From contig NC_081406.1 of the NCBI RefSeq assembly GCF_030272615.1, forward strand, positions 167,631,521 through 167,695,520: a DNA stretch of 64,000 nucleotides, written 5' to 3'. Both the position numbers and the translations under genes were made by a program. Positions within the stretch are counted from its first letter, which is position 1, and the number at the start of each line of letters is the position of its first letter. The notes beneath the pieces were generated by a model. The model was given only the letters and a program-made list of their open reading frames with translations, was not told where the DNA came from and made no database searches. Positions 12,572-23,920 of the stretch are shown in pieces. Origin of the DNA: Cryptomeria japonica (Eukaryota > Streptophyta > Pinopsida > Cupressales > Cupressaceae).

Positions 12572-13631
12572 TGTTAGGTCCCAGAGACAACTGAGAGGGG
12601 CGGGGGGTGAATCAGTTGTCAAATAAATTTAAACCAAAACAACTTAAACAACTTTAATTCATAATACTAGTGAACTAGTCTTTTATGTCGGTACATAGTT
12701 TTATCAATTAATTGCAATACCAGTAAGGATTAATGCATGAAACAGAAAGACAAAGTCATCCACAACACATAACACCAATATTTGTACGTGGAAACCCTAT
12801 AAGGGAAAAAACCACGGTGGGAAACCTTACCCACAATCAGATGATACTATTGCAGATAGTAAGTGTATACAAATGGGGTCTGCACATGCAAAAAGGCCAA
12901 GTGCCTAGAGCTCACTACTAAATCACAAATGGGAAGTCACACTGACTTACAATTGGATGGTTTAATCCAATATGGATGTATTGCTCAGATTAGCATCTTT
13001 CTATGTTGGATTCAGTACCGGTGTAGTTCTGCTTGTCTTCAAAAAAACCCTTCTTCAATCTTCAAATGATGTCTACGTGTATAGCTCTACTTCTTCTCAC
13101 ATATACCTTCTTATAATTCCTTTTTCGCATTCCACATTTGATCTTACAAATAAGATCTTACATTTATACCATAACCTAAGACCAATAGTAGGTTGGATCT
13201 AAATGATATTACAATAAAATCAATTTACAAAAACAATGTCCAATGCAATAACCGATCCAACATGTTAGATTGATGCATTTACAACAATAATAAAATATCT
13301 CCATTAGTGTGTCGTGCTGATCTAGAAAAGATAAACCTGTCGGTGTATATCCTGGACCTATTTGCCGGTAACAACAAATATGCAAATATGAATATGTCAA
13401 TAAACAAAACTTAAAGACAAGGTGTCAAAATGATGTCTTCAACATAACTAGATGTTTTCCATGTCATACCAAGTGACGGTGATCATTATATCCTGCCGGT
13501 GTACCAGATACCAATGATTGTGTATAAGTCATTTGCTTGCCAATGAATGTTGCTGATTCTCCAAAGTGCCAGAGTTGATAAGTGTTAGTAGGTGTTGACA
13601 TCAATGAAAAAACCATACCAAAATACTAGCA
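12572..13631 (-). repeat. 3' LTR of element E
   Basis: 1,060 bp. Read on the minus strand it starts TGCTAGTATTTTGG (a mutated TGTTGG) and ends CCTAACA. The conserved blocks are the reverse complement of TGATTCACCCCCC...CTCAG (12591-12614) and TACGTGGAAACCCTATAAGGG...CCACGGTGGG (12784-12821). Confidence 0.9.
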
Positions 13632-13947
13632 ATCTCTCCCTTTGGCATTGATGGCAACACAAGATGGAAAAACCATCAAAGTGCCAAAACAGAAATGCTA
13701 AATACCAAAAACCATCAATCTCTCAAAAAGATCATCAATCTCTCCCAAAATAAATAACCAATATGTTTTTCCATATCCATCTCTCCCCCTTTGACATCAA
13801 ATGCCAAAGTTTACTATAAAACCAAGTGCAAAAATACCAACCAATTTAGTATACCAACTACTCCCCCTGAGAAGTAGCTCTCCTCATCAAAGTCAGAGTA
13901 AATGATTTCTCTGTTATTTCTGTCAGTTGATGATAAACATCAACTGT
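13632..13947 (-). other. 3' leader of element E with two polypurine-tract motifs
   Basis: The true tract abuts the LTR (13632-13646, minus-strand AATGCCAAAGGGAGAGAT). A second motif, TTGATGTCAAAGGGGGAGAG, lies at 13781-13800, about 150 bp upstream in transcript sense. There is no room for the extra ORF seen in A and I. Confidence 0.75.
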
Positions 13948-16157
13948 CTAAGTCTCTACCGATGGGGGTATGACCCCAAGCTGATCTCTTAGATATTCAA
14001 AATTCTCCTTAGGCAAAGGCTTAGTGAAAATATCTGCAATCTTCTCTTTAGTACTCACATTTAAACCAGTTTTACTTCTTTTGCTTCAACATTCTCTTTC
14101 AGAAAATTCAATTTGATAGAAACATGTTTAGTTTTAGAATGTAGTACTGGATTCTTAGATATATCAATTGTTGTAGTGTTATCACAATAGATAGTTATAG
14201 GTTCCTTGCAATTTACCTTTATGTTCTTCAACATTTGTTTAAGCCATAATACCCGTGTATAGTTTGTTGCTGCTACAACATATTCTAATTCTGTTGTTGA
14301 TAAAGATGTACAACTTTGTTTCTTACTCAACCAAGAAATTAATCTGTTTCCAAGAAAAAATGCTCCGCCGGTGGTGCTTTTTCTGTCATCTAAATCTCCT
14401 GCCCAATTTGCATTTGTGTATGCACATAATTCAAAATTTTCAACTCTAGGATACCATAATCCAAGATTTGTAGTGCCTTGTAAGTACCAAAAAATCCTTT
14501 TTACTACTGATTCATGATTTTCTCTAGGATTACTTTGAAATCTTGAAACAATACATACTGCATTCATAATGTTAGGTCTTGTTTGTGTCAAATATAGTAG
14601 ACCTCCTATCATAGACTTGTACCTAGTCGGATTAACAGGTGTTGACTCATCTCTTAGTGATAATTTGTCATTTGTATTCATAGGTGTGCTTACCAGTTTA
14701 GAGTTTTCCATTCCAAATTTCTTTAGTAGCTCCTTTAAGTACTTGGATTGACTCAAGAATATACCATTGTTAGTTTGTGAAATCTGCAATCCTAAAAAGA
14801 ATTTTACTTCTCCGATCATAGACATTTCAAATTCTTGTTGCATTTTGATAGAAAAGTCTTTACATAATCCATCTTCTCCTCCAAAGATTATATCATCAAC
14901 AAAAATTTCTATAACCAAGATGTCATCATTAGTCACTTTATAGTATAAATTGATGTCAGCATTACCTTTAGAAAAACCAATTTTCAAAAGATACGTATCT
15001 AATCTTGCATACCAAGCTCTTGGAGCTTGCTTCAACCCATACAAAGCTTTTCTTAACCTACAAACCATATCTTTGTTATCTGTCAAAGAAAATCCATCCA
15101 GTTGTTCAATGTAAACTTCTTCTTCAAGATCTCCATTTAGAAATGCACATTTGACATCCATTTGATATACTTTGTAGTTCTTATGAGCTGCAAAAGCCAA
15201 GAATAATCTAACTGCCTCAAGCCTAGCTACTGGTGCAAATGTTTCATTGTAATCAATTCCTTCTTTCTGAGAATATCCCTTACACACTAATCTTGCTTTA
15301 TTTATGATTACTTTACCATCTTCATTAAGTTTGTTTCTAAATACCCATTTGGTTCCAATTACATTTTTGTCTTTAGGCCGGGGAACTAATGTCCATGTAT
15401 TATTCTTTTCAATTTGTTCTAATTCTTCTTCCATAGATTTAATCCATTGTTTATCCTCATATTCTTCATTAATTGATACTGGTTCAATTTGAGAAATAAG
15501 ACATACCTCTTCATTTGACAATCTTCCTCTTGTCATCACTCCTTGATATTTGTTCCCAATTATCTGATCTTCAGAATGATTCAATCTTATATACTGGGGT
15601 GTCTTTGTTTGTTGTTGTTCCTCAGTTACAGTGGAATTTTTAGATGATACCAATGTAATTGGATCTTCATTCTGTGTCGGTGGGTTCAAAGTAGATTCAT
15701 TTGTCAAAATTTTTGTTGCTGGTTCAAAATATATATACCTTGAAGTTCCTCTAAATTGTTCATCAATCTTTACATTTGTACTCTCACCAATTTTCTGCAA
15801 TCTTTTGTTAAAACATCTATATGCTTTGCTCTTAGATGAATAACCAAGAAATATTCCTTCATCACTTCTAGGATCAAATTTTCCAATATATCCATCTCTT
15901 CTAATGTAACATTTACTTCCAAAAATTCTGAAATATTTAAGAGTAGGAGTAATACCAAACCATAGTTCATGAGGGGTCTTATCGGTTTCACCTTTGATGT
16001 GAACTTTGTTAAATGTATAGATCATTGTACTTACTGCTTCTCTCCAATATACATGTGGTAGATTTGATTAAGACAACATACTTCTTGCTACATCCAAGAT
16101 AGTTCTATTTTTTCTTTCTACAACTCCATTTTGCTATGGTGTTTGGGGTGCTGATAG
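13948..16157 (-). pseudogene. pol: Copia pol of element E: integrase C-terminus, RT and RNase H
   Basis: Continues the frame of the gag-protease-integrase segment after a stop at 16158-16160. Two more in-frame stops occur at 16134-16136 and 16068-16070; from 16025 to 14061 the frame is open (654 residues). All three stops fit a change from Gln codons or similar. Contents: end of integrase, a linker, RT with [24 protein letters not shown] and FVDD in place of the usual YVDD, then RNase H with [13 protein letters not shown] and HSKTKH. Near 14060 two extra bases shift the frame, and the last ~35 codons (to a stop at 13948) continue in another frame. A close relative of the pol of B. Confidence 0.9.
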
Positions 16158-18104
16158 CTATCTTCTGATTCCATTCACTTCACAGAAAGTATTCAATTCC
16201 TTAGATGTAAACTCACCTCCTTGAGTTGATCTTAGACATTTGATTTTCTTGTCGGTTTCATTTTCTACTATTGCCTTGAATAGTTTGAATTTCCCAAGTG
16301 CTACTGATTTTTCTCTGAGAAAAGTAACCCAGCACATTCTAGAATAGTCGTCAATGATTAGCATGAAATTTCTATCACCTTGTAAACTTTTAGTTCTAGC
16401 TGGACCACATAAATCAGTATGAATTAAGTCAAGAGCATTATTTGATTTTTCTAGAATACTTTTGAAAGTAGCTCTAACTTGTTCTCCAAATTGACATTCC
16501 TTACATACCAGATTGTGAGGCTTAACAATCTTAGGTAAATCTCTGACTACCTTAGTAGTACTGATCTTCACAATGCAATAAAAATTCACATGATAGAGTC
16601 TCTTATGCCATAGCCAACTTTCATCAATATGTGCAATAAAGCATGTCTTTTCACTATTATTCAAATGAAAGATATTACCTCTAGTTTGATTACTGGTTGC
16701 AATTTCCAAACCAATTATGTTCATGATTTTGCATTTTCCATTTTTGAATTGTAACTGAAATCCTTTTTCAACTAATTGACCAACACTCAAAAGATTATGC
16801 TTTGAACCTTCAACATAATAAACATTATCATTATTGTGCTTAACATCAAGAGATACTGAACCTTTTCCTTTGATCAAACAAGCTTTATCATCTCCAAATC
16901 TTACCAGACCTCCATTATATTCCTGAAAAGTTAAGAGTTTACTTTTATCACCAGTCATGTGATGTGAGCATCCCGAATCAATGATCCATTCATCCTTAAT
17001 TTCAATTTTAGTTGCCAAGGCCTGCTCTACCGGTTGAATAGTAGGTGTCGATTGATCTTCTGTTATAGCAACAAAAACCCATCCATTGTCTGCTAGATCC
17101 TCATCAGAATCATCAGTGACTCCTTCATCAACAAGATAACAAGATTTGTCTTTATTCTTCTTAAATTTGTATCTCTGATATTCAGGGTTAGGCTTATATG
17201 TTCTTCTAGCTTCTTCTCTTAGTATAGCATGTCTATCAGGGCATCTTGAATCCATATGACCAATCCTATTAAAATTGAAACATTTAAAGGGTGCTTTACC
17301 TTCATACTTACTTCCAACTGGACCTTTAGGCATTTTCTTGGCAAATAGTGCTTCAAGCTCTTCAAGTTCTTCATTTTCTCTCCTGCTTTCTTCAAGCTCT
17401 TTTGCATAAAAGGCTTTCCAATCAGATTTGTCAAATGATGGTGCAGATGATGTTGATGCCTTAAAAGCTAAATCTGTCTTTATAGTAGCAACTAGACCAA
17501 ATTCCTCAATTTCAAAGGCTGATAGTTTTCCAATCAATTTATCCCTAGTTACTAATGTGCTAGGCATTGTTCTTAGTTCATTTATAGCAGTAACTTTCAT
17601 TTTGTATGCTGGTGGTAATCCTCTTAAAACTTTTGAAACAATTTCATCTTTACTTAAGGTTCCTCCACAATATTTAATACCCAAAACAATTTCATTGACT
17701 CTTTCCATAAAAGTAGAAATCCTTTCATCTTCTTCCATTTTCATATTTTCATACTTGACCGGGAAGCTTTCAAGTTTTGCAATTTTGACTGTGGAATCTC
17801 CTTCATTCAGTGTTTCTAAATGATCCCAAATAGCTTTAGCAATAGACCTATCTAATAATCCCATGATTTGCTGATCTGTTAGTGCACTCAAGAGTGCTTC
17901 TCTTGCCTTGCAATCATTTTCCTCATCTTTAGCTAAGGTAGGTGGATTAGGCTGACCTGGAGTAGGAGAAGTATAACCATTCTTAGTAACTTCCCAGATA
18001 TCCTTTCCAATACAATTTATATGTGTCTCCATTCTGATCTTCCATATCCCATAGTTGGTTCCATCAAGTTTAGGACTGTCCTTCCTGAAATAGTTAGTAG
18101 ACAT
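16158..18104 (-). CDS. gag-pol: Copia gag, protease and integrase of element E
   Basis: 648 codons from an ATG about 45 bp downstream of the primer-binding site. Gag covers roughly residues 1-270. A zinc knuckle at 275-288 reads CFNFNRIGHMDSRC, with Phe at the second Cys. The protease motif IIDSGCSHHMTG starts near residue 376. GAG-pre-integrase has WHKRLYHVNF and CKECQFGE. The integrase core has HTDLCGP, and at residue 627 LRSTQGGEF where LRSDxGGEF is expected, so the second catalytic Asp is Thr. It ends at a TAG after GIRR, where B reads Gln. Gag and protease could still be made. With the integrase and zinc-knuckle changes I doubt autonomous activity. Confidence 0.9.
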   Translation of the reverse strand: MSTNYFRKDSPKLDGTNYGIWKIRMETHINCIGKDIWEVTKNGYTSPTPGQPNPPTLAKDEENDCKAREALLSALTDQQIMGLLDRSIAKAIWDHLETLNEGDSTVKIAKLESFPVKYENMKMEEDERISTFMERVNEIVLGIKYCGGTLSKDEIVSKVLRGLPPAYKMKVTAINELRTMPSTLVTRDKLIGKLSAFEIEEFGLVATIKTDLAFKASTSSAPSFDKSDWKAFYAKELEESRRENEELEELEALFAKKMPKGPVGSKYEGKAPFKCFNFNRIGHMDSRCPDRHAILREEARRTYKPNPEYQRYKFKKNKDKSCYLVDEGVTDDSDEDLADNGWVFVAITEDQSTPTIQPVEQALATKIEIKDEWIIDSGCSHHMTGDKSKLLTFQEYNGGLVRFGDDKACLIKGKGSVSLDVKHNNDNVYYVEGSKHNLLSVGQLVEKGFQLQFKNGKCKIMNIIGLEIATSNQTRGNIFHLNNSEKTCFIAHIDESWLWHKRLYHVNFYCIVKISTTKVVRDLPKIVKPHNLVCKECQFGEQVRATFKSILEKSNNALDLIHTDLCGPARTKSLQGDRNFMLIIDDYSRMCWVTFLREKSVALGKFKLFKAIVENETDKKIKCLRSTQGGEFTSKELNTFCEVNGIRR

Positions 18105-18147
18105 TGGATCTCCTCAAGCTGTTAAACTTTTACAAAAAGAGGACTAA

Positions 18148-18159
18148 GCTCTGATACCA
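18148..18159 (-). other. Primer-binding site of element E (initiator Met tRNA)
   Basis: On the minus strand TGGTATCAGAGC follows the 5' LTR after two bases. It is the standard complement of the 3' end of plant initiator Met tRNA and fixes the element's orientation. Confidence 0.9.
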
Positions 18160-18161
18160 AT

Positions 18162-19218
18162 TGTTAGGTCCCAAAGACAACTGAGAGGGGGGGGTGAATC
18201 AGTTGTCAAATAAATTTAAACCAAAACAACTTAAACAACTTTAATGCATAATATCGGTGAACTAGTCTTTTATGTCGGTAGACAGTTTTATCAGTTAATT
18301 GCAATACCGGTAAGGATTAATGCATGAAACAAAAAGACAAAGTCATCCACAACACATAACACCAATATTTGTATGTGGAAACCCTATAAGGGAAAAAACC
18401 ACGGTGGGAAACCTTACCCACAATCAGATGATACTAATACAGATAGTAAGTGTATACAAATGGGGTCTGCACATGCAGAAAGGCCAAGCGCCTAGAGCTC
18501 ACTGCTCAATGACAAATGGGAAGTCACACTGACTTACAGTTGGATGGTTAAATCCAATATGGATGTACAACTTAGATTAGAATCTTTCTATGCTAGATTC
18601 AGTACCGGTGTAGTTTTGCTTGTCTTCAAAAAAACCCTTCTTCAATCTTCAAATGATGTCTGTGTGTATAGCTTTGCTTCTTCTCACATATACCTTCTTA
18701 TAATTCCTTTTTCACATTCCACATTTGATCTGACAAATAAGATCTTACATTTATACAATAACCTAAGACCAATAGTAGGTTGGCTCTAAATGATATTACA
18801 ATAAAATCAATTTACAAAAACAATATTCGATGCAATAACCGATCCAACATGTTAGCTTGATGCATTTACAACAATAATAAAATATCTCCATTAGTGTGCT
18901 ATGCTGATCTGGAAAAGATAAACCTGTCGGTGTATATCTTGGACCTATTTATTGGTAACAACAAATATGCAAATATGAATATGGCAATTAACAAAACTTA
19001 AAGACAAGGCATCAAAACGATGTCTTCGACATAACCAGATGTTTTCCATGTCATACTAAGTGCCGATGATCATTATATCCTACCGGTGTACTAGATACCG
19101 GTGACTGTGCATAAGTCACTTGCTTGCCGGTGAATGTTGCTGAATCTCCAAAGTGCCAAAGTTGATAAGTGTTAGTAGGTGTTGACATCAATGACAAAAC
19201 CATACCAAAATACCAACA
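18162..19218 (-). repeat. 5' LTR of element E
   Basis: 1,057 bp. On the minus strand it runs from TGTTGGTATTTTGG to CCTAACA and is followed by the primer-binding site. It is colinear with the copy at 12572-13631 with scattered substitutions. The palindromic core CCCTATAAGGG is intact in both. Confidence 0.9.
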
Positions 19219-19385
19219 TAAGGCCTCTTTGGTGTGTCAGTTGTCTCACTTGACAATCAACAGGGAAGTCCTCAGTATTTAACCAAGTCTCGAGTTAGGG
19301 TGGTGAACCATGATTTCCATGTGGTAGCAGTTGTTTGGTTCACATGTGTCAATGGGTCCTGTGATGTTCGAATGAAGGAAAGAGA

Positions 19386-20435
19386 TCATGTAGGATAAAA
19401 CTTGAGAAAAGAGAAATCTATCCACTACCTCCCCACAATGTTGAAAAGTAAGATGCACTAGTCATGCAAGATAAAAGTTTCATAGAGGTCGAAGACCTCC
19501 CACTATCCGAGAGCATAATGGCCAAGATGTGTGTTACTGTGCAATATGACAACGACAAAGGAAAATTGAGTTCCTGTCGCTATCCTACATCACTGATGAC
19601 AAAAGTGAATTGGTCCTACAGGATTAGAAATTGATAGATGGTTAGAGGCTCCCCACTATCCCAAGTTGTCAAAATGTGAGAAGCGATGATCATGCGGGGC
19701 AACACAAGGAGAAGTGAGATATGTATCTCGCTATCTCACAGTGCCAAGTAGGATAAGATGATGGTCGTGTGGGATAACATGAAGATAGAGGTAAATGGTT
19801 CCCGCTATCCTGCACCATTCAAGATGGGCATGTGATGGTCATACAGGATAAGTTAGTAAAGAGAGAGAAGGATCCCGCTATCCCATAGCTTGTAGAGGAA
19901 TGAAAAGAGGGTCCTATGAGGTAAATGAAGAAAAATAGAACAACCAAGTCTCTTGTCCCACATGGGTTAATAAGTCATGAGAAATGTCATGTGGCCTAAC
20001 AAAATGTGAAAGGAGATATGTGCCTCACTATCCTATGATGCCAAAGAAAAGAGGATAGAACTCTTGTAGGGAAAGATAAATTGAAAAATAATGAATCCCA
20101 CTAGCCCGCATGGGTTAAATGGGCATACAAATGACAATGTAGGGTAAATAAGAACAAAGGAAACAATGAAATTGTTTATCCCACATGAGTTAGAAGGTTG
20201 CTCAAGGTGTTGTGAGGGCTAACAAGAATAAAGGCATGCCACAAAGAGCAAGGAAGTTCTTATCTTGCATGATTCAAATGGTTACTCTAAGAGTGATGTG
20301 GGATAATAAAAGTGAAAGAATTCATTGATTCTTACCCCACACGAGTAAGTTGGACACACAAATAGTGATATGAGATAAACCCGATAGGCACAGTAGTCCA
20401 CATGGGCATTGACCAAGAGTGACCTAATGATGTGG
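19386..20435 (+). repeat. Degenerate ~75-bp tandem array, 14-15 units
   Basis: Unit starts, judged by a TCATGTGGGATAA-like phrase, fall at 19386, 19462, 19535, 19614, 19690, 19765, 19839, 19912, 19987, 20062, 20135, 20208, 20294 and 20366, with a weak unit after that. Spacings are 72-86 bp, mostly 73-76. Many units also contain the reverse complement of the phrase (for example TTTATCCCACATGAG at about 20176), so each unit can fold back. The array is inside solo LTR F. Confidence 0.75.
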
Positions 20436-22731
20436 CATGTATGGAATGAATTAGAGGTAGGTTGACTATAGTTGACTACATGTTTTTGAAGGAAAATTTT
20501 GATGCCATGTATGCAACCCAATATCTAAACTGGTCATGCAGATAGTTGACCAAAGATGACTGAGCGATTTTGATGACATGCCTACATGCCAATAGTGAAG
20601 AAAGGCCACTTGGTTATTGACCGACCTTGACTGAGTGATCTAGATGATGAAAATGAAGACAAGTGGCTTCCAGGTGGTCAAATATGAATGTTGATATGCA
20701 GAGGTCAGTGCCTACAGAGTTGTTGCACATAAATGAAGTTGTTGATGATCTCTTCAAGGAAGGATAAGAAAGAGTGGAGATTTCATTAATGGTGAATTAG
20801 TTGCAAATGGTTGCAGGGATCGAGGTGATTGATAGAGGCAAAATCAAATCTAGTAGACAAATTGAGTTTGCTAAATATAGAAAACCAAGTACAAAGAACA
20901 ATGGAGACATATTTATCGCTTAGAGACAAAAGAACTAATTTTTTAAATGTTGTATTTGGAGGGAAATACATTCTCTAATTGGTCAGAGAAGTTATTTCTT
21001 GTCAAATCTAGTTGGTTAGTAGAGACATAGATAGAGGTCGACATGGAAAAATATTTGTTGAACTACAAGTGAGTTGTCATGTGTGTGAGATGAGTAATAG
21101 AGTACAATTGTGAAGAGCTATGAATAAAAAAATTGGAGAGTGTGAATTGCCACCAAGAGAAGAAAAAGAAGACACAAAAGTTGTATGAGAGATAACAAAG
21201 AAGATAAAGTACTAAGAAATAGGTGAAGCAGAGACAAGGAAAAGAAAAGGAAGAGAGAACAAGATAATCAAATAGAGGAAAAAGAGGAAGAACAATAGCT
21301 TGCAGAAAAATCCATTCTCAGGAGTGAGAAATTTGTAAGTGTTACAAAACACATTTGTAACAACGCTTTATCATTGCATTGTAAAACTTAATACTATTGT
21401 ATTTCTCTAAGTGGGTGCTCATATTAGGGGTAGGTGCTCTAAAAATAGAGGTTGGTGCTTAGAATCATTAGGGGTTGGTGCTCCTTGGGTTGGTGCCCTA
21501 AAATTTTTGTAATTAGTTTCTTTATTGTGAGGGTGGATTGGAGCAATAGATTCCAACAACTATTCTCACTGAGGTTTTGCCCACATTGGGGTTTCCTCAT
21601 AAATCCTATGTTGTGGTTTGATTTGTGCGTGTGTTTTAATTAATTTGTAGTTTTAGTATTTGCACACATAGTTAAAATATTAAAATACACTAATTCACCC
21701 CCCTCTCAGTGTCCATTTATGTTCTTTTGTTTTGGGATGAGCTTGGGAAGACTATTGAAATGGTATACTAATCTCACAAGTGATTGGCTCCAAGGATGAG
21801 ATGGCTTCCACATATGTCCATTATCCTTATGCATTGATTTGTTTCTCATACCTCTGTAAGTTTGTTGATTTATGATTTAGCCCTGTGTTGTAATTTGATC
21901 TTTGATTATTGATGTTATCTTGTGGATGTCATATTGAGTCCCTTGGTTGTTAGGTGTTAGCCGAGGTCTTGAGTGTGAGTTGGAAGCCATGCCATCTCCT
22001 AGCACAAGGGGGTGGTTCCTATTTGGTTCCACATGGTTGGGTGGTTTGATGCATTCTTCCATTGGGATGTTCTTCTTGATGTTAGCATGTTTGAATATGG
22101 ATTTTATGATTCTTCATCATGCATTGTACATGCAGTTGATTTCTATGTATTGAGAATGTAATATGTATCCATGATGGCATTGTAAATGTAAAGAATATTA
22201 TGCACTTGCATCAAGTACTCTTTGAAAAAAGATATGATATTGTTGTAAAGACTATGACATTATAATGAAATAAGATGATGTATTACCTTATGATTCATGT
22301 TGATATGTTCATTATTTATATAATTGTGTTCTTATGATGGAATAGAGAATCAAATGTTATATTTAGTGTACTCTTGTTATATCAAATGAATCTTGCTTGG
22401 ATAATGGCATGATTTCCTAATTGTAAAGTAGTATAATACTTGATGTTATATCCTTGCATATGTAAATTGAATGATTGGGTATTAGGAGTATTTGAGTTGA
22501 TTCTTCTAAAGAACTTAGATTAATGGATTCTTAGAGATATGCATTGGTAGTTCATAATCTCATGTTAAGAAAAAAGTGAGTAGATCTTAAATAGAATGCA
22601 TGTTATTGCTTTCATGATATATTTAAATTATTAAGATGTTTCTAGTAAGCAGTGTTGTTAAGATGCCCTAGGGAAAGATTGAATGAAATGTGTAACAAGA
22701 TGTTAGATGTTATGTTAGCATTAATTCCACT

Positions 22732-23704
22732 TGTTGGAATCCAAGAACATTGCCAGGGAGGGGTGAATCAGTGTTCTACTAGTAAATGAATTTTTGAACA
22801 TTCATTTACTAGTTACTGATCAACCAGATGACAGAATATGAAATTAAAGTCATAAACAAATCAACACACAAAGCAATACCATAATACCAATATTTTTACA
22901 TGGAAAACCTTGTAAAGGGAAAAACCACGGTGGGGTTGATACCCATAATATATATATACTTGATCAAGGTATACAAATATTACACAAGGGGGTATGTACA
23001 TACATACAGGCTCACCGTATAGAGCTCACTTCTCAAATGGAAGTCTCATGGACTTACACAAAATTATATAATGATTTAAAATAGAAATGAACTTAAATAG
23101 TGCATCTGATCATGCTGGATAAGTTCTGGTTTAAGCTCTGAGAACCTTCATTGAACCAGTGTTACTGATACTCTGTTCTGCTACCGGTTAGGACTGCACA
23201 TGTGTAACTGTGCACAAATGCTAATACTCTCACACCAATTTTCACACTATCAATCTCTACCTTATTCACATTTCAAATCACATCACCATAATAATGAAAT
23301 CCATCACTAAATGATCTCCCTTATACACCCTTGTAGCTTGTTCATCATGTCGACCTCATAAAGAAAATATACATGTTCGCTTTCGGATCACAAAGTATAT
23401 TGTGCATTATCCCGATGATCATAATTAATGTTGACCTACACGCTACCTCCAATTTCATAAATGACTTTTCCAGGTCCCATAATATCTTAACCAGGTCCTA
23501 AATATAATTTATTGGTACCAAGACTAATGGGTTAACAAGAATAAACAATAGGGTGTATATCGGTTGGTCCAATCTAAGAAAAATGATAAAGCAATGTTTT
23601 TAGATGAAAAAATACCAACACTTGAAGATGAGTTGCCATCAATGACAACCCAAAATGTAATATAACTCAGAAGGTGACTACAAAATGAGTTTTAATTGCC
23701 AACA
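22732..23704 (-). repeat. 3' LTR of element I
   Basis: 973 bp with TGTTGG/CCAACA ends. Shared blocks: AGGGAGGGGTGAATCAGTG (22755-22773) and TTACATGGAAAACC...AAAACCACGGTGGGG (22897-22935). It matches 57981-58870 along its length. Confidence 0.9.
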
Positions 23705-23920
23705 ATATCCCCCTTTGGCATTGATGTTAACACTCATGTGAAAAATGATATAACCTCTGAGTGCTCCCCCTATCCTGTATGTCCATGCAACTATATACAT
23801 CTGGTACTCTCTCCCTGTGATGTACATTCATTTTTCACTGTACTCCTCCCCCTTTGACATCAGTTACAAAGCGGAGTTGTGCCTACAAAAAATATTGTAC
23901 ATATATATACATACCAGTTC
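23705..23920 (-). other. 3' leader of element I with two polypurine-tract motifs
   Basis: The true tract adjoins the LTR (23705-23720, minus-strand CCAAAGGGGGATAT). The second motif, minus-strand TGATGTCAAAGGGGGAGGA, is at 23844-23862, about 140 bp away. Confidence 0.75.

Larger units (their letters stand above)
12572..19218 (-). mobile_element. Element E: nearly intact Copia LTR retrotransposon
   Basis: 6,647 bp with two LTRs (12572-13631 and 18162-19218), a Met-tRNA primer-binding site, a polypurine tract, and a single long gag-pol frame broken by three stops and one small frameshift. The TSD is a perfect TAAGG (12567-12571 and 19219-19223). By eye the two LTRs differ at about 18 of the first 370 aligned positions, roughly 5%. 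This is the best-preserved element of the window and the innermost in the F branch of the nest. Confidence 0.95.
12366..21728 (+). mobile_element. Element F: Copia solo LTR with a long tandem array, split by element E
   Basis: Starts TGTTGGTATCATTGTCATTG like other Copia LTRs here. Near its end it has the shared blocks: GAGGTTTTGCCCACATTGGGG (about 21571) and TAATTCACCCCCCTCTCAG (21691-21709). Net length is about 2.7 kb without E. The likely TSD is GTTTT (12361-12365 and 21729-21733). The right end lacks CA and is therefore approximate. No gag or pol belongs to F. Between 20430 and 21400 it holds unannotated LTR sequence, purine-rich at 21130-21310. Three GGTTGGTGCT-like repeats occur at about 21430-21500. 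Confidence 0.55.

Noticed and set aside
19386-20435. CRISPR-like array
   Set aside because: The units are degenerate and contiguous with no constant repeat/unique spacer pattern. The setting is a plant LTR.
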